Origin: Solea solea
Taxonomy: Eukaryota; Chordata; Actinopteri; Pleuronectiformes; Soleidae
Length of the DNA stretch: 64,000 bases
Direction of reading: 5' to 3'
Assembly: GCF_958295425.1 (NCBI RefSeq)
Contig: NC_081146.1
Coordinates: 8,877,485 to 8,941,484 of the forward strand
Part shown: positions 1 to 12,400 of the stretch, piece by piece
How positions within the stretch are numbered: the stretch's first letter is position 1
How the letters are laid out: the number at the start of each line of letters is the position of its first letter
Notes under the pieces: generated by a model
Database searches by the model: none
Told to the model about the DNA's origin: nothing
The model's input: only the letters and a program-made list of their open reading frames with translations
Program-made: the position numbers and the translations under genes

Positions 1-1488
1 TTTTATAAATATTGAATCTACTTGGTTAGTTATCACGTATGAGAGAGAGAGAGGGGATAGAGAGGGAGAATGTTGGCTAACCTTGCCTGAAGCTTTCTGT
101 TTTGCTTTTATGTCTAGGAGAATATTATCCACACTGGCATCTGTCTTCAACTTCATGTCCACATTCATCTGTCTATATTTTAATGCGTCTTTACTGCAGA
201 CCGTTGTTTTTCTGTTCCTCTGGTCAAGATATTTTTGAAATGGGAAATAAGGGCATTTTAGGTTTTGGTTATTTTAGGCATTTACAACCCATAGTTTTCT
301 GTGTTAGAGTAACTCTGCTGATAGTTTGTGAATATACTAGCTGCTCCATCATTATCAGTGAAGTCAGTATTTCAATTTAATATATTTCCGTAATCTCTGA
401 CACATCATGGTCATTTTTTGTCTTCATATAATAAATGCCTTACATAAAGCCCCTTTAATTTATATAAATTATTTATTGCACTGAATGCTGGGACCTGAGT
501 GTCAACGTTTTTGTTCTTTCACAATAAAGAAACTCTAAACCTGTAATAACAATCGGAAATGCACGCATTACTTAATGCATTAATCTATAACCACAAAATT
601 GTCAAGAAAATTGGACATCATCACGAGACATTCAAATGAGTGTTCTTGACTTTTGTACAGCACAAGCTACTGATCAAATCAGTCATAAATATTTTATATA
701 ACTGTATAAAAACTTATCGTGATATGATCACAGTACAACATTGAACATTTGTGTTTGCATGTTTGTAGCATGTACCATGTACCATATGTCACATAGCGGC
801 GCTCACCATAGGCAGCAGCCACTCCTGGCAAGCTAAGTGCACCCAACATACTGCACAGTCACTTCCACGTGGGTGGCTGTGCCCGTGTGTGCGTGAGTGG
901 GCATGTGGATTGGGATAGTACTAACAAATGTCGTGGCAACACACCTGCGTGCAGACAGGTTTATCTGATTGTGTTGGAATCATAACGCGTCAGATGATCG
1001 GATTAAAGGAGCTGAACTCCTCCAGCACGCGGGTAAATTAATAAATAATGCTCATGGAAGCATGGAGTAAGAATGCACACACATGCATACAAGTTACTGC
1101 TGTGTCGGCCCATCTGTTCCTCTGGCGGAGCGAGTTAATCCCTGTGTGGAGTCAGAGGGCACGTGCCCATTAAACACTCTAAACTCAATTCTCCTGTTTG
1201 TTTTCTGAATTGTGATCTCTTCCTCCGTCTCTCCATTCCTCCCTCCTGTTCCTCATTCCATCCTAATCTCAGTGATTTGTTCTCTTCACCTGCTCTACAA
1301 CATCCTATGTGGTTCTTGTTTTCTCACACACTGAATATTATCACAGTTTGAACCCCTTTACAGCTTCATTGTTCCTCTCCTGTGGCCGATTTGTCCACAT
1401 GATCCTGTAATGTCATGGTTATTCAGTAAACTAGTAATCTCTAATTCTACCTCGCATTTTTGTCATTTGTGTGTGTGTGTTTGCTTAG
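1..1488 (+). other. ptpn3: ptpn3 intron (left edge)
   Basis: Non-coding sequence upstream of the first visible ptpn3 exon. I see no conserved exon in it. It has a short GA-rich run near 41-72 and AT-rich sequence. The polypyrimidine stretch and TTGCTTAG at 1481-1488 form the acceptor of the next exon. No RNA gene or transposon end was recognised. Confidence 0.7.
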
Positions 1489-3561
1489 CGTAATGAGGAG
1501 CGTGCAGTCACACACCTGCAGTATGTCGCGTGGCCGGACCACGGTGTACCCGACGACCCTTCAGACTTCCTGCTGTTCATCAGCTCTGTCCGGGAGAGGA
1601 GGAGAGGTGAAGAGCCTTTAATGGTACACTGCAGGTAAAACACACACACATGCATTGAGAGGTTGTGTTGTAATTGAACACTGTCAGTCTGTATTGTACC
1701 TGCCTTTCCATACACTTAATGCTGTGTTTGTGTTCTAATCTGTTTTCAGCGCTGGGATTGGACGGACAGGTGTTCTGATCACTATGGAAACGGCACTGTC
1801 TCTGTTGGATGAGGGTCAGCCGATGTTCCCGCTGGACATAGTCAAAACACTGCGAGATCAGCGAGCCATGATGGTTCAAACCACGGTACAAAGAAAGACA
1901 AGGATATATGCTTTTGTTCTTTTGTTTAATTACGTTACAATCACCTATGGCTCGACACTTTCTTTTCATGCCCAGCTCACGTTCTAGGGCCTGAATTTTC
2001 TCAATATTTTGTAGCTGTCACAGATGTCACATTCCTTTTTCTACGTGTAGTCTAAAAAAAACCTTCTCTGCAGAACCAGGCTTCTCGATTTTTGCTTGTT
2101 CTAAAGGAAAAGCCTTCAGCTGAGGAAAGTGTTGACATAATGGTGCAGTTTAACCACATTACTGCTCTGACATATACTGCCTGCTGTGTGTGTGTGTGTG
2201 TCACATCTTGGTCACATGCTCTGTCCTTGAATGAGAACAGGCTATTCAAATGCATGTCTGAATAAGAAAACAAATTGTTTTTTACATTTCATTTGGCACA
2301 CTGTGACGAGTAAGAAAATGCAGGGAAGTGGTTTAATAGAGACTCTCTGGAAGGTTTGACTTGAGTAGCAGCTCAGTGTTTTTGTGAAAATGTCATGTCA
2401 GTTAAAGTAGAGGAGACTTGTGTGACACATTTTGACATCTTTTGTGAGTCCTGTCACCTGTAACCTTCATTAATTCAAAGAGTATTTTACTGACGGCGGA
2501 TGAGCTGGTGCAGGGAAGAGCTGGGTTTGGTAGCTGTGCTCTGTGTTTCCTCTGTGTTAGTTGTCGGGGGAGAGGAAAGTGTTGCTCATTGCTTTGACAG
2601 GAGGTAGTGCTGGGAATATGGCAGCTATACGGTCACATGTTTGCTTGTAGGGCTGTGCTGCTACCACTATCACCTTTATTTTGAAAGAAGATCCAGCCCC
2701 TGAGGCTTCCTCTCTCTGATGCTTTTCTGCTGACATGCAGGTGTCCCCTCATGTGTGTGCCTTAGTAATGGAAACATGAAAACATGCATAGTTAGAGAGG
2801 ACACATCATAATGTGAAGGATCCATCTGGTACATAATAAGGCTGCCATTGTTTTAAGCCTTCCATAAAGGACAGATTTTTATGACATTTCTTTGGAAGGT
2901 CAATTATGATCCAAGAAGACTTTATTGATTTTGGTCAGGATACGGATGCAGATTCAGGATTTTATTTCATGTTTTTCAATTGTTAACCTTAATTAATAAT
3001 TTTTTTACTAATAATAATACTACTACTTATCACAAAAATCATGTAGCACCACATATAGTTCTATGTTACTTTGTAACTGAACAAATCCCACAAATAAAAC
3101 ATTACATCAATCCATTTCCAATACATACAGATTTTGGTGGTCCCCACCACCAACATTTGCATATTAACACATTAAAAAAAAGATGAACAACTGTTTAAAA
3201 AGAAGATGGGCTTTCTTTAAACAGTGGGTGAACAATGGGAGTGAAGGAGCATATCACTCAGCACAAACATGTGTCTCATTTATGTGGTTTTACAACAACA
3301 CTGAAGATCCATCAAGCAGTGATGACACAAATGTTATTTGTATCATTTGGTTGTTGGTTTGTTTTTTTTATTTTCACTGAATTTGTTGACGTTTAAATGA
3401 CAATATCATATACCCAGTGTTATCCTTTTAAACATGGCACTGTTTTATAATAACTAACAACACTTTGTACTATTTGTGTGTTTCAGTGTCAGTTCCAGTT
3501 TGTGTGCGAGGCCATTCTGCGAGTCTACAAAGAGACACAGGGGGGATCTAAAGCACCTTAA
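1489..3561 (+). CDS. ptpn3: Tyrosine-protein phosphatase non-receptor type 3, last three coding exons (partial)
   Basis: C-terminal half of a classical PTP catalytic domain. The coding exons are 1489-1634, 1750-1885 and 3487-3561 (TAA stop), with consistent phases. Visible motifs are the WPD loop (WPDHGVPDD), the P-loop [10 protein letters not shown] with nucleophilic Cys and Arg (HCX5R, split across the first two exons), and the Q-loop region (MMVQTT). The tail [13 protein letters not shown] matches the end of PTPN3/PTPN4. These are cytosolic phosphatases with FERM, PDZ and PTP domains that act at the membrane cortex; the FERM and PDZ exons lie left of the window. I prefer ptpn3 over ptpn4 because the next gene on the same strand is epb41l4b, PTPN3's neighbour on human 9q31. 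The last nine residues (TQGGSKAP region) diverge from mammals. The phosphatase identity is certain; the paralogue call rests partly on synteny. Confidence 0.93.
1886..3486 (+). other. ptpn3: ptpn3 last intron
   Basis: A 1.6-kb intron between the Q-loop exon and the last coding exon. The donor is GTACAA at 1886 and the acceptor is TGTGTTTCAG ending at 3486. It holds a short (TG)n run near 2187-2202 and AT-rich sequence around 2980-3180. Nothing else was recognised. Confidence 0.7.
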
Positions 3562-4155
3562 ATGAAAAACCCCAACAGGACCAGAACAAGACACACGAAA
3601 ACCGTTTCAGCCTCATTCCATAGAACGTGACTTCCACAGAAGGACTATAGCAGGTGGACCTCTGGGACTATGGGACTGGTACACAGACTGGAGTATAAAT
3701 GAGAGTATAAGTGGCTTCGGAGCACAGCTGTCTGGGCTCTGTGTTGCCTGGACTCAGTGTGAGCATATGAATCTTCAACCTAGTTGGCCTTAAATTTTGC
3801 TGATTGTGCATTAAGCTTGTATAGGCTAGTCTCCATAGAGACTGATGTGAGCTGCTAATTTCTGCCTGTGAGGCCACTCAGCAATGACGCCTCTACTCTA
3901 CTAAGCTCTTTGCCTTGTGCCTCTCAATCAGTGGATCGAAACAGGACAGCAGAGGCAGACCAGGATCCTTGTTGTCTGTTGTTTGTCTGTGTCTGACGCT
4001 GGAGAGCAGGACGGGGCTTTAGATCACTGCAGCAGATGCTGTAAGGTCATGGCGATGCAGCATTGCATGCTGTCCACCAGAGGAGTACCAAACCCCCACT
4101 GTTCATCACTCTTAAATTATTAAGACACTCAATAAACACTCTTGATTTATACCGA
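3562..4155 (+). other. ptpn3: ptpn3 3' UTR with polyadenylation signal
   Basis: Sequence after the TAA stop. A canonical AATAAA lies at 4131-4136, so cleavage is expected about 15-25 nt downstream. No other ORF with protein-like features is present. Confidence 0.7.
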
Positions 4156-6039
4156 AGAGTCTGCTTTATTTATTTCCTCTGATAATTAGGCAAGGCGAGC
4201 GTTTTTCACACTTCCCTGCAGATTGAGGCTGCTCGCCGAGGCGAGGAGTAATCTGCTTGTTTAGCCTTCAGCTGAGTGCCTCTGAAGCTGGCATTATATC
4301 ACTTGATTTATTTCAGCATCGCAAAACAAGCAAAAACTGATTGGGCATTGAATGAATGAAAGAAATAATTCCATACATATTGTAGTGTTGCATGTCTTTC
4401 TTGTTTTTATATTTCTGTGTTATGCAGTTGAATAATTGAATATAGAAGAGGATAAGTATTCACTAATACGCCAAACTGATGTGAGAAAATGATGCAGAAT
4501 CCCAACATTGCACTCATTAGGCAGATAAAATGTGCTTAGAACCAGCACAGGACAACCCACATTTGTGAAAAGTTTCCCCCAGGAGATGTGCAGTACACAT
4601 TTGAGAGGGTTTGTGTTCTTGCACTGCTGATAAGGAGGGAGTTTGATTTTGCCAGTGAAAATACAAAGGTCATGTTCTTGGTCTATGATTAAAAACCTTT
4701 GGGTGTGTACTCACAGATGGTACAGATCACTGTTCCCGGGACCTGGGAGACACCTGGTGAGTGTTCATATTTATCTTGCACTGATGGCATTGATTTCTGC
4801 GTGGGTGTTTTTGCTTTAGCACTTTCTCTTATAATTGCATTTTTTTTCATTTTCTCTATATTAGTAAGAAAGACACTTTGATCCCCCTGTGTTTTTGTGT
4901 GTAGGTGGCTAGAAATGGCAAATGGGGAGTTTTATGTTCAGAAATATGAAATATGTTCCCCCCCCCCCCAATTACCAGCAATCAAGAAAATACATGATTT
5001 GATAAATATGCAGCTATTTTTATTCTAAAAATATTTATGCACAAATTTGTTTGGTTGAGACTTTAAAACACGCCTCTGATAATCTGTTTTTGGATCCAAA
5101 TAGTTTACTGCGCTTAAATAAATATTTATTTCCTGTGTTATTTTAAAGGCTTGTTTTTATTTTATTATTTTATTTTTTCATCTGTAAATCACTCTTGCAT
5201 CAAGGTGTATGGAAAATAAAAACTTAAATATTGGTATTAAAGGTTGACTGATCAAAGGTCAGTAAAGTGGCATCATGATGCGACTGAGATCTCCTGGAAA
5301 CCCTTTAACAACCCCTGGGAAACCCTGGAGCCCATCATGGGAACCACTAATGAGTGACTGCGTATCAACGCTTTCCAAAGTCTTGGTCATGGCCCATTTG
5401 TGTGGCCTTGGAGGTATTGCAAGTGGCCCTCAGATTGGACTATAGAAAGACTTTATATACTACTACTACTACTAATACTATTACTAATAACATCTTATAA
5501 AATGTGATATTTTGTTTTGTTGTTGATGTTTCAATAATGATGTGTTTATTTTTCTGTAGTGTATTTACTGTAGTGTAGTGTCTCAGTTGTGTCTCTTTCA
5601 AGCTCTGGTTCTCTGGGAGCCTGAGGGAACTATTTTATTTATTTGCCTTTGACAATGCATATCTTTATGTTGTTTGTACACTTGAATCTGTTGTTGTTGT
5701 CTGACAATGGACTCCCTTGGAGGCAAAGTTAGAATTAACAAAGTGATGAGACTAAACTAAATAGAATGCAGAGGAGAGGACAATAGGAAAGGACAGGATA
5801 TTGCACAGAGAGCAGAATATTGCAGTGTGAGGGGAGGGGTTACTTGTGTGAGTTATTGGTTTAGGAGTCAAATGGCCTGAGGAAGGAAACGGTTTGTGAG
5901 TGCGTGTTTTTTAATTAAATGGGTACGACACTGAGAATTTAGATAGAAATTACCGAAAAAAAATAATGAGTTTACACTGATCGGCTACAGATAACTTTTT
6001 TCAACCATTATGGCAGATCAGTATTCTCCACATGGTGTT
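4156..6039. other. Intergenic region between ptpn3 and epb41l4b
   Basis: About 1.9 kb of AT-rich sequence with a poly-C run near 4961-4970 and a short TAC trinucleotide run near 5458-5470. No coding exon, RNA gene or recognisable transposon end was seen. Confidence 0.6.
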
Positions 6040-6765
6040 GCCATGCGGTAGCGCGGCAGACAGGTGGCGCTAGTTCGCTGACTCCGGTGTGTCGGCCAGT
6101 CAGTCAGTCGGGAGGAACAGAAGTTTGTTCTGCGCTGTGTTGTGTTTTTACGCAGGCGCAGATCAGGCTGTTTGTCCAGTTTCGTTAGATGACTTGTACC
6201 TGTGAGGAGGTGGTGATCTAGTTTCGGTTCTCCGGTGGAGACACAAAACTACAACCACCTGGACTGGACCTGTGCGCCGGTGGTTGGCGGCTTCAGAGGT
6301 GACAAGTCGCGTGTGTCACGGAAACGTCCGCTGCGGACTGTCGGACGGGATTTCTCCGGGATTTTAAAGTCGGTGCGCAACAGCGAGCCAAACAGGAGGA
6401 GGCAGGTGCACGGCAGAGGGACAGGACAGGACAGGGGGAGGAGGAGGGACGGAGGGAGGGAGGGGGGGCGCTCTGTGTTTCCGTAACAGAGTCCTGTCGC
6501 TCACACCGGACTCAGAGATTGAAAATCAACTGGTTGTCGCCTCGGTGGTGAATTAGTATGCGGCCGGAGTCTCCTCGCTGCCGCCGCCGCTGACATCCAC
6601 CCTGAGGACTGCGCGGCAGCCCTGAAGTCTCCGCCGTGCCTGCTGAGTGACTCCTCGCCCCGGGGAGGACGAGGAGGAGGCGGTGGCAGCAAAAGCGAGC
6701 AGACCAGAGTGTGGAGCAGTCTTCTCGGACATAACACGGACCTCCTCGCCTTGTGGACCAGGAAG
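6040..6765 (+). promoter_or_regulatory. epb41l4b: epb41l4b CpG-rich promoter and 5' UTR
   Basis: Base composition changes sharply near 6040 from AT-rich to GC- and CpG-rich sequence, which continues through the first exon to about 7050. This is the profile of a vertebrate CpG-island promoter. An imperfect NRF1-like ACGCAGGCGCAG lies near 6150-6161. No TATA box was recognised. The transcription start is not determined. An ATG at 6709 is in frame with the chosen start and would add 19 residues. Confidence 0.6.
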
Positions 6766-9406
6766 ATGATGGGCTTTTTACGCCGGACATTCAGTCGCCG
6801 CTCCCGGAGCCGCTTCCACACCAGGGAGAGGGACGAGCGGGACGGTAAAGGGGGAGTAGGAGGAGTAGGAGGGGGGTTGACAGGGAACCCCCTGCTGTTG
6901 GCCCACCAGCAGCAGGTCGTCCACGCGCCCGCCGTGGTCACCGGCGGAGCACCGGTTCACATACCGGCGGGCGGAGCGGCGAGGACCACCATCACCTGCC
7001 GCGTCTTGCTGCTGGACGGCTCGGATGTCAATGTGGATTTGCCTGTGAGTGAGTGAGCTGACTGTGCCCGTGCAGAGTCCTCACCGCGTGTTTACACACT
7101 GTGTAAACACACAGCACGTCAGTAGACCAGATCAGTGTGTGTGTGTGTGTGTGTGTGTCAAAGCGTGGGCCGTGGACACAGTGTGGAACATAAGGTGGTT
7201 CCTGGTAGTTACCCACAAGCAAGAAAGGGTTACTATTGTTCATTAAAGTAAATTCAACTAAAGCGACTACATGCTGAACTATATTGTAGTGAATTATTAG
7301 GGTTTAGTTCAGCCTAGAGAATAGTGGATTGTCAGAGAAAGTCAATTGCTCTAACAGACAATGACCAAACTCTCAGGTATCAGCGTCACTAACACAAAGA
7401 ATAACTTTTCCATTGTCGATCCAACAAAAGAAACAAGATCTCTTTTTGAGACCTCAGACGTTGTGATGGGAACATATACAATTATTTTGCACTAGTTAAG
7501 CCAAAATGTGTGTGAAATTATCTTTGTGGATTCAATATTGTCCTGACCTATACACGTCATATCCTACAGACTGTAGAAAACATCTTTGTTTCTCACAGAT
7601 CTGTACAAATATCACACAGTGATCCTTTTAAATATGTTCTGCAAATGAATATGAGTAATTATGTAAAAATGACCATTCTCTCTTATATTGCAATCGCAAT
7701 TTCAGTCAAAATATATACTGTAGATATGTATATAAAATCGTTTGGCCCTTATATTAAGCATTTAAAATAAGTAAAGAAATCTTTCCAGAACCTCTCTTTT
7801 ATTGTTTTTAACTTTAAAGGTCCATTCAGTGTGTAACCTTTAGGCGAGTTTGTTGGCAGAAATTGAGTGAATGACCTGTGAGTAGGTTTGTATTAAACTG
7901 GTTTGGTTTTCATAGTAGAGTAAAGCATTTAATATGTACTTTATGCAAAGCTCTTGCTTTACGGAGGCTGCCATCTTGCAGCCAGCCAGCACGTGTACTT
8001 TGCATTTTGACTATGCAAACAAAGACATACGACATCCTTTCTGTAGTTTCTCACCATTGGATGTCACAAAGTCTTACACACTGGACCTTTAAAAAGTTGG
8101 CAACATTGGATTCTCTGTATCAGTAACCTTTCAGGTACAAACCAAATACATATATATATACATATATATATATATAAAAAGCATATTTTGACAGTTATTG
8201 CAATAGCAATTGAATCAACATTATTTTTAGGATTACTGTGATGTGAATTTTGCATACCATCACATGCCTAATTGATATTTATTGGTCTGAGGGTAAAACA
8301 CTGTGGTCTGTAGTATCATAGTGACCTGTACAGTACAGTATGAATGAGTGTATGGATGTGTGTCTGCTCTAGATGGTGATGACATTACTTTCCATTCTTG
8401 CCGCAGAGAAAGCAAACTACAGCTGCCCCCCTTTCTCTTTTACAGCGTTTCTCTCAATCACTCTATTCTCCTATTCTCCCTCAGTATAATTGACTGCATC
8501 TGATCTCAAAGCAATCTGTGCCCCCCCCCCCCATCTGCCTCCTTATAGTCTTAAACACTCCCTCTGTGGCCTTCTCCATTGCTCATCATCTTAACTCTTT
8601 CACACCCTGCCTCCACATCCTCCCTCTTGTTCTCCTTCTCCCTCCTGTTCTCCAGCCGTCTCGCTCTATTCCCCGACTCCCTGATCTGATTTACCACTGT
8701 GTGGACTTGAGTGCTGCGAGTGTGTGAGGGGTAGGTGGGATGATGAGCGAGTGTGTGGGCACACGTGCGTAAGTGGTGTCTTGTAAGGTGTTTCCATCTT
8801 GAAGGTCATGTGTGTCACATAAGCTGTTGTGTACATGCGTCACCTTCTGAAAGTCGGCGCGTCGCGGGTAATCGGGGTGTAGGGAGTTTTTGTCTATTGT
8901 CCTACAGGGAGGTTACACACACATCTTCAGCGGAGATATAACAGCTCCAGCAACAAAATGACACATGGCTTGTTGAGCTGGTGGCTTAGTCACAGGTGTG
9001 TTGGAACAAGTTTGTTCATGTCTGCTAGTTTTCCCACAGGCATTGATACAGATGCTTTGAACAGAGCTGAAACTCGCCCTATTAAAGCCTATTAGGCTGT
9101 CACTGCAGGCTGAATGCAGCCTAAACAAAAGGTAGAAAAGAAACAGTCAAATATTCATTGCATGTGCACGTGTACGATAGAGGCTGTGATTTCAATCAGC
9201 CACACACAGCAGAATGATCACGATCGTTCTGTTTTTGTTTTTCTGTCCCCACTCCCTTCATGCCACTGATGTCCTCACTCATTCACTCACTCACCAGGTA
9301 GTTTTTCTACTGGTTATCAGGATCCCAAGTACAAGGCTGTCATCTTTATCCAAAATTGCCCTGTGCAATATGGGTCAGACTTGTGTTTGGGCTTCATATG
9401 CAGTGA

Positions 9407-9441
<35 letters not shown>

Positions 9442-12400
9442 TTTTGGACTATTCAGATAAAGTTTTGGGAAACAGTGTTTAAAGTTGTGCACTAACTTGT
9501 GCACTGTGTTGTATTAAAGGCTGGAAATAAAGGCCTTTCCTGCAGGGGCTTGTCCTTGACCTTTTGACCCCGCCCCCCACATACACACACACACAACACA
9601 CTCCATCACTGTATGATAGATTAATGATAACGGCAACTTGTCTCAACCAAATGTTTACCCTCTCACCCATAAGTAAGACAAGTCCCCATAATGTAACCAG
9701 TTCCCACAGTGTGATCATTTAGAGCACACACACACACACACACACACATTTATCCTCAGAAATGAGGCTCTGCCTCAGTAGGACCAGATTTTGGTCCCTA
9801 TGAGGACAATTTATACCAGAAAATGTCCCAAAGAAAAAAAACAAAAAACATAAAAAAAAATGAAAAAACAACCCCCCTCCTCCTCCTTTTTTTGTTTGTT
9901 TTCTAGAGCAAATCCAAAGGTCAGGACCTGTTTGACCAGATCATGTACCACATAGATCTGATAGAGACAGACTATTTTGGATTGCAGTACATGGACACAG
10001 ACCAAGTCTCGGTGAGTGACGAGTGTTTACGTTTGTCACAGTAGAGCACAAGCCGATGTAACTCACACTCACCAAATAACTCTTTTTCTTTTCCTGTGTT
10101 TTAGCACTGGCTGGATATGTCCAAGCTCATAAAGAAACAGATTCGAGGTGAGTTCAACTGTTAGTCTTGTGCAGGAACTGTGCAGTGTGCATGTGGAAGC
10201 AGGTGAGTAGGAAGCAGGTGGCACATTGTGAAATGTTGACGCGGGGATTAGCGTGTCCATTAGAAGCCATACCCGTGTTTGCTTTCCAGCCAGCTTGTAA
10301 CAATGATAAATGATTTGGTGTGTGTGTGTGTGTGTATGGGGGTTTGATTGATGTCATACAGGGATTAAATGTGAAAATATCATATAGAGAAATAGAGAAA
10401 TACTGTACAGTAAAAATACATCTTTATGGCATTGCCAACAGCGACAAAAGACCTGGGTGAGAACAGTCGAGTAAATAGATTTGAGGGAAAAATATCAGGA
10501 GGACATTTGATTTGGTCAAATAAATGTTTGTCTTTCACTTCCTGTCGTTCTCTGTGTGTATTCCCACTTCTCCCTCTGCCCTCCTCTCTTCTAGATGGAC
10601 CTCCTTACCGACTCTTCTTCAGAGTGAAGTTTTACTCTTCAGAGCCAAACAACCTGCGTGAGGAGTTCACAAGGTGAAGATCTCAAACACTAATCAGACA
10701 CACACACACACAGTATCTCTCCAGAGCCCAGTTTACAGGTCCAAAGGGGAGGTCAGGCTAATTACTTTGCTGCTGTGGGCACATTCAAATCAAGGCCAAA
10801 TGCACTGAGGCTTGTTAAAGTAAATTATGTGACAGTGATGAGGAAACACTTGTGATAAATCACTTTTTATTACGGTTTATTTTCAGTGTAAAACTCTCAC
10901 CTTCTATTTTGTGTTTTTGACTTCGACAGGTATCTGTTTGTGTTGCAGATTCGACAAGACGTCCTGTCTGGCAAGTGAGTTTCTTTGTCATGTAGTCATT
11001 CAGTTTCTATTTGGTGAAATACTAAGTGAATCACACAGCACTCAATATTCAGTACAGGAGGGTGTGACGTTATAAATCTCTTCCTCAAAGGGGAATCATA
11101 TGTGAAATATGTATAACAGTGACGTTTAGCATTTAAAATGGCTACTACACAGAGATGCACGTCGGTGTTCATTTTCACATGTCAGACAAGTATGTCCGCT
11201 TCAGAGCAGCAGCAGCAGAGTCACAGCTGCAGATAGAAATCACATGATGAGGCAACTTTATATTTGCTAAATATCAAATATCAATTTGTATGAGAGAGAG
11301 AGAGAGAGACGTTTCGCTTTCCTGATTCCTGAAAAGAATTCACGTCAGCAAATCTGTCCTCAACCTTCAGACGTCTCTGCTGGCTTCCCGAGTGTTGTTG
11401 TGTTGTTATGTAGCAGTGGGTGGTATAACAGACCAAAACATCAACACAGTTTTTGGCCCGCATTTAAATATTTGAAGTCGCGAGTAGCCTCCACATATTT
11501 ACGTATGAATGTAATTACTCATCTTGGGGGAGGAGTTAACAGATTCCCACCCGATCGAGCGCTGAACCGCCCCAACTTGACCTGCTGCTCAGGTGCGTCA
11601 ACTTCATGACAGGGATGAGCTGGCATGTCTCTGGTCTCTCTCTCTCTCTCTCTCTCTCTTGTTGCCAGCTTAATGGTGTTACATATATGGGATCACTCCA
11701 GAAATGTTCTCATTATCCTTTCTTCTCAGCTTCCTCTTTGGCTAACACCGCAGAGAAAGGTGACATTGGTTTGCATTTCTCGTTTACCAATAACTGAAGT
11801 GGTTAGTTATTCTAAATGTAAGACAACAGGGCCAAAGGATCCTCTCCTTGCAGCTTGTTTTAACATAAACAAAAAGAGAGGAGATCAGCTAAAGAAGTGA
11901 AAAGTTAGGATGACGGAGAAGAGATGAGTCATCATTAGGTGCAAGGTCAGCTTGTCCACTGTCAGGGAGACGATGCTCTGTGGCGGTATGATTTATCATC
12001 AGTGACCGATCAAAATGTTATTTGGAGCCATGAAAACACATGTAGTCATGAACAACAGGTGAACCCTCACTGAAAATCACATTGCAGGTGTTTTTCTGAT
12101 GATTCCCGTGTCAAGTGTGAGCTTCTAGGTCTCACAAGAATGATAAAACCTGGCACTGACTTGCACGAGTGCTCACTTAGGTCACCTACATTAGAGTTTG
12201 GGGACATCTGTATGGTGGATTCTTCTGTCACATAAACACCAACCCCCCCCCCCCCCCACTTGCTCTCATAGCTCTATCTGGGCCACACATCCCACGAGTC
12301 TGGCTCTATTCTAAAGCTTGAGATCAGGAACAGGAACTTATTTTAGGAAAAAGGTTGCTCCTCTCCTCCTTGACACACACAAACACACATACACACACAC

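Noticed and set aside
1485..1969. Overlapping - strand ORFs opposite the ptpn3 exons
   Set aside because: They are antisense to the conserved PTP exons, which carry the HCX5R motif on the + strand, and have no protein-like features.
6501..6960. Long - strand ORFs across the epb41l4b first exon (146, 92 and 60 codons)
   Set aside because: They arise from the high GC content of the CpG-rich region. The composition is Pro/Arg/Ser-rich and the + strand encodes the conserved FERM protein start.
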